Source: Lentimicrobium sp. (GTDB taxonomy: Bacteria; Bacteroidota; Bacteroidia; Bacteroidales; Lentimicrobiaceae). From it: a stretch of DNA of 12,111 bases. Location of the stretch: the NCBI GenBank assembly GCA_013336205.1, contig JAAXUD010000034.1, forward strand, positions 1-12,111. The letters run 5' to 3'. A program made the position numbers and the translations under genes. Positions 8,001 to 12,111 of the stretch are shown here, piece by piece (the first letter of the stretch is position 1; every line of letters starts with the position of its first letter). The notes under the pieces were generated by a model. The model was not told the DNA's origin and did not search any database. It saw only the letters and a program-made list of their open reading frames with translations.

Positions 8001-8519
8001 ATAGATCTGTAAAGCCATGCCACGGACATCGCACCAGATGTAAGGCTGATCGGCTTTTACAAGCATCTCAGGAAAGAATTGATCCTGATTATAAACTGCT
8101 TCATTGTAGCTATAAGTTGACCAGGCAGGTAAATCAGCATATTGAGGATCACCTTTGGAAGGGGCGATTTTAATGTCACGATATTCGGTGTAGTCAGCTG
8201 ATAGAATTGTTATTTCAGGCTTGCCGCGTTCAGGAATCTGCAGGCTAACAGCCAGGTGTTGCATGTCAGGGTAACCGGTTTCAGTTTCGTTGACTCCTCC
8301 GGCCAGCATCAGCTTTTCTTGTTTTCCGGAGGGGGTTTCAACCGGCAATGTTTCGTATCCGGCAATATTTATAGTGATAACAGTTGTTCCAACGCTCGTA
8401 TTTTCCAAAACAATCACAGGGGACCGGAAAGGTTCATTACTGATAGACCTCCAATCCTGCGGAAATATATGGCTGACAATCAGCAACAGGCTTATGATCA
8501 GTGTAAATATTTTCTTCAT
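5070..8519 (-). CDS. Arg-gingipain-like C25 cysteine peptidase with T9SS sorting domain
   Basis: A 1149-residue preproenzyme. There is a signal peptide (about 1-20) and a C25 propeptide (about 21-234). The caspase-like catalytic region runs about 235-580, with GNDHY (328-332), His444 in YIGHGS and Cys477 in AAGCNSGDF. The 33-residue His-Cys spacing equals that of known gingipains. Glu377 and Asp387 match RgpB Glu152 and the S1 Asp163, and Trp516 in QSWYPPM matches RgpB Trp284 (alignment from memory), which points to cleavage after Arg. The junction Arg234-YTPVEE looks like an autoprocessing site. After the catalytic region come a gingipain-type Ig domain (about 583-665), an Fn3-like domain (about 665-758), a jelly-roll domain (about 763-896), two Ig/PKD-like regions (about 898-1060) and a type A T9SS sorting domain (about 1068-1149). 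The start is the ATG at 8519, directly before the signal peptide. An upstream GTG at 8561 is in frame but adds residues that would spoil the signal peptide. The sortase PorU is a C25 relative of similar length, but the RgpB-like pro-junction argues for a true secreted peptidase. Confidence 0.92.
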   Translation of the reverse strand: MKKIFTLIISLLLIVSHIFPQDWRSISNEPFRSPVIVLENTSVGTTVITINIAGYETLPVETPSGKQEKLMLAGGVNETETGYPDMQHLAVSLQIPERGKPEITILSADYTEYRDIKIAPSKGDPQYADLPAWSTYSYNEAVYNQDQFFPEMLVKADQPYIWCDVRGMALQIYPFSYNALNGTLRVYHNLSIEVSILNQPGENELTRYSASYGKLSSIQSAAAGHFENYTTSNRYTPVEEPGNMLILCPAQFMEEIRPFAEWKAQTGIPCEVIDVASFGNAEEIRQFVSEYYYTNGLTYLLLAGDAAQIPTLQAETGSSDNMYGYIAGNDHYPEVLVGRFPAETNEQLNTMVQRSIAYEKYGNGGAAYAGFAGIASELGPGDDGEKDYEHIRNISNLLLEDTYNNVTELYDGNQNGLDAQGNPTQAKVEQAINQGQGAIMYIGHGSINSWSTSGFSSDNVNNLENAEVHPFIWAAGCNSGDFVSTTCLAETWLRATSNGQPTGAVAAMMSTCRQSWYPPMEAQDEMALILAGRKTSVTTRTFGGISLSACMKMNDKYGLGGYRVTDTWNIFGDPSVVVRTTSPREILAHHAPVTGSDAREFVVKLPVSDALACITHNGKLLGAARAQDGVAHIELPGAGFEESVTLTVTAYNCKPYIAEIEVTDKPAIAIEPLPGNNNRKVSVYTSLQWLTSGGTDPAFYEVFIAEGENAQWSAPAQVVFGKELTFSSPLNYNTTYTWKVISHNNNGSVESGIFYFMTCNPPDEDFENQGFPRSNWLNNSSSAWLVDSETSFEGSYSLRSGSIENNESSRLAYECYTQTCDYLGFRKKVSSQNGSDKLQLIIDGTVAGEWSGENEWTEERFPIEPGTHLIEWIYSKDEAGAAGFDAAWLDNIYLPENESPVAIMDDFTTCPTGEIALNAQANGYSHVEWTSTGNGIFSNQSELESFYYPSREELESGSVMLMLNVYSNTLCEPLHHNVNIFIASSPELPQVNDTVLYAGEALYIELPDNGSLAFKLLPTGVSGNHFVINADDLQTGPNQLTLVSENEIGCSDEVTFTITKPAGSRPGQDAQLLLFPNPANESISFSMDETGIDHLSVQIYNIAGQLVLQQETSADFVNKLDINSLNTGIYSIRVEYANTVKSGRFIKTN

Positions 8520-8562
8520 GGTGTGCTGTTTTAACCCGGTAGCTGTATCCGGTGCGCACACC
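8520..8562 (-). promoter_or_regulatory. Leader inverted repeat abutting the C25 gene start
   Basis: In the minus-strand transcript GGUGUGC (8562-8556) is perfectly complementary to GCACACC (8526-8520), and the latter touches the AUG at 8519. Inside the loop two CCGG tetramers can pair around a 9-base loop. The outer stem would place the ribosome-loading region in a helix, so translation control by the leader is possible. The repeat is only 7 bp, and I recognise no known riboswitch class. Confidence 0.35.
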
Positions 8563-8734
8563 CCTAGTCAATCGCCGTTCCGCAATCATGATTTTATTTT
8601 GATAGTGTAAAGTAACATTTCATTAAAAAGTGTATAAAATTGAATAACAGTGACATAGGAATTATATATAAGTAGATAGTGTTTAAATATAATTTTAAAG
8701 TTTTAGGAAACCAGGTTTTCTCTACTGGAAAACG

Positions 8735-8768
8735 CACAAAAAACCGCACAGCTGTGCGGTTTTTTGTG
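8735..8768. terminator. Bidirectional intrinsic terminator, 34-bp perfect palindrome
   Basis: The 34 bases are their own reverse complement, centred between 8751 and 8752. Each strand shows the stem CCGCAC/GTGCGG around AGCT, followed by six T's, so it is a textbook Rho-independent terminator in both directions. On the minus strand it ends the kinase-regulator transcript about 170 bases past the regulator stop and insulates the peptidase genes downstream. Confidence 0.85.
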
Positions 8769-8784
8769 ATAAGGACAATGGTTC

Positions 8785-8810
8785 TAAGGTTAAGGTTGAG
8801 GTTGAGGTTG
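8785..8810 (+). repeat. Hexamer tandem repeat TAAGGT/TGAGGT
   Basis: Four consecutive hexamers (TAAGGT twice, then TGAGGT twice) plus two further bases of a fifth unit. They lie between the palindromic terminator and a GC-rich inverted repeat. The array is short and non-coding, and may vary in copy number between strains. Confidence 0.6.
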
Positions 8811-8814
8811 GCTG

Positions 8815-8834
8815 CCCGCCTGAAAAACGGCGGG
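8815..8834. repeat. Short GC-rich inverted repeat
   Basis: CCCGCC (8815-8820) and GGCGGG (8829-8834) form a 6-bp all-GC stem around TGAAAAAC. No U tract follows on either strand, so it is not a standard terminator. It resembles the small REP-like intergenic palindromes seen in many bacteria. Whether it recurs in this genome cannot be seen here. Confidence 0.5.
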
Positions 8835-8937
8835 TAAACCTGACAAATCAATTCTTATGTTGAGATCAATCTGGACAATCAGGCTCTGCTGTTTTCCAAA
8901 GAATCGTATTTATTTGCCTTTTTCGATTATGCGTTGA

Positions 8938-10323
8938 TCAATCCGACTCTTTCATAATCCGGATATTGTATTTGCGCATTCTTCTGATCAAAGAGTCACG
9001 TGAAATGCCGAGTAGTTTTGCGGCCAGCATCTGGTTATAGCCACATTCATTTAATGCCTGCAAAATCAGGTTTTGTTCCTGTTCCTCAAGATTGAGCACT
9101 ACGCCGGTTGTGACTTTGCCACTCTTTTTCCCACTGATATTGAAGTCGATCGGGCTAAGTGTCTGGGTATTACAGAAGATCATCGCTCTTTCAACCATGT
9201 TGCGCAGTTCGCGCACATTGCCCGGAAAATCGTATTGTTTCAGGGTTTCAACAAGTTGGGCATTTATTTTAGGGATAGGTTTATTGAGCCTGACTGAAAA
9301 GTAACTGACAAAATATTTAAGCAAAGGATCGATATCTTCTGGTCGTTCACGTAATGGAGGAATGTTGATTGTGAGGGTGTTAAGCCTGTGAAAAAGGTCG
9401 AGCCGGAACTGCCTGGTTTCTATCAGGTTTTCAACATTGTGATTGGTCGCGGCAATTATCCTGAAATCAACCTGAATTTCGTCGGTGCCGCCTACCCGTT
9501 TTATTCTTTTTTCTTCGATAGCCCGCAACAGTTTGGCCTGCAGGGCAAATGGCATGTCTGCTATTTCATCTAAAAACAGGGTGCCGCCGTTTGCTATTTC
9601 AAAGAATCCTTTTTTATCATTAATAGCGCCGGTAAAAGAGCCTTTTACATGCCCGAAAAACTCGCTTTCGAGCAGGGAATCAGTCACAGCACTGCTGTTA
9701 ACCGCACAGAATGGCTGGCTGTGCTGCTCACTGGCGTAGTGTATTATCCGGGCTACAATTTCTTTGCCGGTACCGCTTTCGCCGGTGATCAGCACATTGG
9801 TATTGCCATACTTAGCGGCAGTATTCGCCAGCTCAAGCACTTGTCTGATTGGCCTGCTTTCACCGATAAAGGTGCGGTCGATCAATCGCTCGAGTTCGGT
9901 TGAGATCAGTGAATGCTGATCCTGCATTTCGCGGAACTGCCGGTAAAGTTTCAGATATTTTTCAGTTCTTTCAATAGATAACTGAATATCTATATGTCTG
10001 AATGGTTTGCGCAGATAATCAATGGCTCCGTCGCGCATGGCCTGGATAACTGTATCCATATCACCATGACCTGAAATGATGATAACCTCCATGGATGGAT
10101 AGAGTTTCCGCACCTGTTTCAGGATGTCGAGGCCGCTCATGCCCGGAAGCCGGATGTCGAGAATCATCAGGTCGTATGGTCTGCGCCTCAGGCTTTCAAA
10201 ACCTTCGCCAGGTGTATTGGCCGTATATACATCAAAATCGCGTAACTGAAGAAATTCTTTAAGTTCGTCTGCGAAGTCAGTTTCGTCGTCCAGAATCAGG
10301 ACCTTTAATTTCATATTACTCAT
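8938..10323 (-). CDS. NtrC-family sigma-54-dependent response regulator
   Basis: A 461-residue cytoplasmic transcription activator with the full three-part layout. The receiver domain (about 5-120) has Asp12-Asp13, phospho-acceptor Asp56, Ser84 and Lys106. The AAA+ sigma-54 interaction domain (about 150-385) has Walker A GESGTGKE (181-188), the sigma-54 contact loop as GSFTGA (228-233, Ser in place of the usual Ala), Walker B GGTLFLDE (246-253), the sensor region FRLDLFHRL, and PPLRERPEDI. The C-terminal Fis-type helix-turn-helix (about 412-452) contains AAKLLGISRDSLIRRM. All catalytic residues look intact. The start is ATG 10323, which overlaps the kinase stop by 8 nt; an ATG three codons later (10314) is an alternative. 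Phosphorylation by the adjoining kinase is expected. Its target promoters are not evident in this window. Confidence 0.95.
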   Translation of the reverse strand: MSNMKLKVLILDDETDFADELKEFLQLRDFDVYTANTPGEGFESLRRRPYDLMILDIRLPGMSGLDILKQVRKLYPSMEVIIISGHGDMDTVIQAMRDGAIDYLRKPFRHIDIQLSIERTEKYLKLYRQFREMQDQHSLISTELERLIDRTFIGESRPIRQVLELANTAAKYGNTNVLITGESGTGKEIVARIIHYASEQHSQPFCAVNSSAVTDSLLESEFFGHVKGSFTGAINDKKGFFEIANGGTLFLDEIADMPFALQAKLLRAIEEKRIKRVGGTDEIQVDFRIIAATNHNVENLIETRQFRLDLFHRLNTLTINIPPLRERPEDIDPLLKYFVSYFSVRLNKPIPKINAQLVETLKQYDFPGNVRELRNMVERAMIFCNTQTLSPIDFNISGKKSGKVTTGVVLNLEEQEQNLILQALNECGYNQMLAAKLLGISRDSLIRRMRKYNIRIMKESD

Positions 10324-12111
10324 TTGTTGATTCGTTCAATAAGGGGGGCTGAGTTGTGTTGCTTTGCTTTGCTGCTGCCGGAAGTTCAATGGTTACAGTT
10401 GTGCTGCTTCCCGGCTCACTGGCAAAGGCGATTACGCCCTTGTGTTCTTTAATAATGCCATACGATATTGCCAACCCGAGCCCCGTGCCTTTTCCGGGTT
10501 CCTTGGTTGTATAGAAGGGCGAGGTGATAAATTCCATGTGTTCAGCCAATATCCCTTTACCATTGTCTTTTACAGTTATTATTACATGCTTTTTCTCCTG
10601 ACGGGTTGAAAGGGAGATAACCGGGGTGAAATCTGCCGGAGAGGTAAGCATCTTTTCATCAATTGCATCGCGGGCATTAGAAAGCAGGTTAAGTATGACC
10701 TGCTCTATTTTATAGGTATTGCCCATAATCTGTACTGATGAATCCTGTGCAAGATCAGTTTCCAGCTCAATGCCATGACTTTTAAACTGCCCCTGCAATA
10801 GCGAAAGGGCATTTTCAATGGCTTCATTAACACTTAAATTACTCGGTATATAATCATCATTGCTCCTGGAGAAGGTGCGCACATGGTCTATAATAGTGCG
10901 CATCCGGTGAATACCTTCAAATATCTTCCGGGATTTTTCATTGATGTATTCTTCATCTGCCTTTTCGTTCTTCAAGGCATGAAGCAGGTTGTCGATGCCA
11001 AATGAAATGGTGTTTAGCGGCTGATTTATTTCATGGGCTATGCCTGTCGCCATTTCGCCTATTCCAACCATTCGTTCGGTATGAATAAGGTGTTTTTCAA
11101 AATCGCGTGCAGCGGTAATATCCGTGCAAAAAACGAGATATTGGTCATCCGGTAACCGTACACTTTCTGCCCTGATAATTTTTGATAACTTATCATTCTT
11201 AATAAAAAACTCTGCGTTATTTCTTTCACATCTGTTCAAACCTTTAAAACCAGGAAAACTTCCTGCGAGGTTTTCAGGCTTTAAAAGGTCATGAATCATG
11301 GATTTTAATAAGTCCTTGCTGCTAATGCTAAAAATAGCAGATGCTGCCGGGTTTGTCTCTTTAATCCTGCCCCCGGTATCAGTTATCAGAATACCTTCAG
11401 GGGCATTTTCAATATAACTGCGGTATTTGGATTCACTTTCTTCAAGTGACTGCCTGGTTTTTGATCGTTCCAGGGCATTTCCTGTTATTGTTCCGAAAAC
11501 GCCCATTGAACAGATGTCCTGCATCTCCCAGTTTAAAAGGCCGGAACACTGATCAAGTATTATGCATCCGGAAAGCGAATCTGAAATATTAACAGGTATG
11601 GCTATAGTCACAACCGCGTTTGCAGATACCTCATTGTTGTCAGGTTGTTGCCAGGGCCCGGCTAATCCATTATAACTTATTAAAGTGTTGCTGCCTTCAT
11701 TGTGTTCCAATAACGATTGCTTAATCAGTTGCAGACTATTTTTGTCGGGGGCAGTAAGATTTGAATCCAATCCATGCTTTTCAGAAATGAAAACGGGCTT
11801 TACTGACTTGCTGAATCCGGAAAAACCGGCTAGAGAAGCATTACAAAGTTTGGCCATGTCCAGCAACATAAACTCTATTGAGCTGTGGGGGTCAAAATTG
11901 CCGGAAAAGCGGGCAGAGGCAAGGGATACAGCACGTTCAAGCTGATACTTGAGCAATATTGTTTCTTCGGCTTTTTTATATTTTAGCAGGCTTTCGCTTA
12001 GTGCAATGCTTTGAGAGTGAAGCTCCCGGTTTTGCTGATAGAGCCTGAGAAAAATCCTTACTTTACTTATAAGTATTTCGTTCTGATAGGGTTTGGTGAG
12101 ATAATCCACTG
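10316..12111 (-). CDS. Hybrid sensor histidine kinase, N-terminus cut by window edge
   Basis: The visible 597 residues open with VDYLTKPY, the end of a receiver domain including its conserved Lys-Pro. The apparent GTG start at 12109 is therefore internal, and the gene continues beyond the right edge. A coiled-coil linker (about 17-60) follows, then a GAF-like region (about 60-215) and a PAS domain (about 226-337, ENAPEGILITD). HisKA has phospho-acceptor His359 in AHEINQPLN. HATPase has an N box (NLLSNARDAID, 474-484), G1 (DNGKGI), an F box (SPFYTTK) and G2 (GKGTGLGLA). No membrane segment is seen in the part present, so it may be cytosolic and sense a soluble signal or receive phosphate through the receiver. 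The HEINQPL H-box is of the type often paired with NtrC-class regulators, matching the next gene. The stop overlaps the regulator start by 8 nt, indicating an operon. Confidence 0.93.
   Translation of the reverse strand, partial: VDYLTKPYQNEILISKVRIFLRLYQQNRELHSQSIALSESLLKYKKAEETILLKYQLERAVSLASARFSGNFDPHSSIEFMLLDMAKLCNASLAGFSGFSKSVKPVFISEKHGLDSNLTAPDKNSLQLIKQSLLEHNEGSNTLISYNGLAGPWQQPDNNEVSANAVVTIAIPVNISDSLSGCIILDQCSGLLNWEMQDICSMGVFGTITGNALERSKTRQSLEESESKYRSYIENAPEGILITDTGGRIKETNPAASAIFSISSKDLLKSMIHDLLKPENLAGSFPGFKGLNRCERNNAEFFIKNDKLSKIIRAESVRLPDDQYLVFCTDITAARDFEKHLIHTERMVGIGEMATGIAHEINQPLNTISFGIDNLLHALKNEKADEEYINEKSRKIFEGIHRMRTIIDHVRTFSRSNDDYIPSNLSVNEAIENALSLLQGQFKSHGIELETDLAQDSSVQIMGNTYKIEQVILNLLSNARDAIDEKMLTSPADFTPVISLSTRQEKKHVIITVKDNGKGILAEHMEFITSPFYTTKEPGKGTGLGLAISYGIIKEHKGVIAFASEPGSSTTVTIELPAAAKQSNTTQPPLLNESTNE

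Larger units (their letters stand above)
8520..8937. other. Intergenic region between the regulator and the C25 peptidase gene
   Basis: A 418-base stretch without a supportable gene. From the regulator end it holds a GC-rich inverted repeat (8815-8834), a hexamer tandem repeat (8785-8810), a palindromic terminator (8735-8768), about 130 bases of AT-rich sequence (8590-8720) where the C25 promoter should lie, and a leader inverted repeat. I find no good TAnnTTTG -7 box on the minus strand (TATATTTA near 8687 is the closest), and no GG-N10-GC sigma-54 core. Confidence 0.7.

Noticed and set aside
5070..8519. Assignment as the T9SS sortase PorU
   Set aside because: PorU is also a C25 protein of similar length, but this one has an RgpB-like propeptide junction, S1-pocket residues and several Ig/jelly-roll modules before a type A sorting domain.
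8520..8561. GTG at 8561 as an extended start of the gingipain-like gene
   Set aside because: The extension adds 14 residues in front of a clean signal peptide that begins at ATG 8519, and it lies inside the leader inverted repeat.
8594..8851. Minus-strand 85-residue open frame
   Set aside because: It runs through the palindromic terminator and the hexamer repeat, gives a low-complexity LNLNLN stretch, and matches nothing I recognise.
8520..8937. Sigma-54 (-24/-12) promoter upstream of the peptidase gene
   Set aside because: I checked each GG on the minus strand for GC ten bases later and found none with the right spacing. The closest miss has an 11-base gap.
12107..12109. GTG as the true kinase start
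   Set aside because: The residues directly after it are the conserved end of a receiver domain (DYLTKP), so the gene continues beyond the window.
1..12111. CRISPR arrays, tRNA or rRNA genes, insertion sequences
   Set aside because: No regularly spaced direct repeats, cloverleaf-like segments, transposase motifs or terminal inverted repeats were seen.

Overview
The window looks like a chromosomal segment of a Bacteroidota (Bacteroidetes) organism, probably from the Bacteroidales/Marinilabiliales side. The evidence is two large secreted proteins ending in type IX secretion system (T9SS) type A sorting domains, starts without Shine-Dalgarno sequences and with A-rich leaders, a TAnnTTTG-type -7 element, and an arginine-gingipain-like peptidase. 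Every gene I can support lies on the minus strand, so transcription runs from high to low coordinates. Both outermost genes are cut by the window edges.

Layout from high to low coordinates: (1) 12111-8938 is a two-component pair. It comprises the C-terminal part of a hybrid histidine kinase (end of a receiver domain, GAF-like region, PAS, HisKA, HATPase) and an NtrC-family sigma-54-dependent response regulator. The two overlap by 8 nt and are presumably translationally coupled. (2) 8937-8520 is a 418-base non-coding stretch with a GC-rich inverted repeat, a short hexamer repeat, a 34-bp perfect palindrome that works as a bidirectional terminator, and a leader inverted repeat abutting the next start codon. 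(3) 8519-5070 encodes a 1149-residue prepro-gingipain-like C25 cysteine peptidase. (4) A 160-base gap holds a strand-specific hairpin. (5) 4908-1297 encodes a 1203-residue papain-like (clan CA, C1-type) secreted peptidase. (6) A 58-base gap holds a perfect 11-bp-stem hairpin abutting a candidate -7 box. (7) 1238-1 encodes most of an AlgX/AlgJ (DHHW/SGNH-like) cell-envelope protein, running off the left edge.

The most interesting reading is the protease pair. The C25 protein carries the gingipain catalytic His and Cys with the family spacing. It also has an Asp and a Trp where Arg-gingipain has S1-pocket residues, and the junction Arg234|Tyr-Thr-Pro-Val-Glu-Glu, which as I remember it matches the mature N-terminus of RgpB. 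The neighbouring papain-like protein has an Arg-Arg pair exactly at the position equivalent to the papain pro/mature boundary. This suggests an Arg-specific gingipain that matures itself and may activate the adjacent zymogen outside the cell. The two proteins also share a homologous jelly-roll-like domain just outside the sorting-domain region. The cascade is inference; the motifs are read directly from the sequence.
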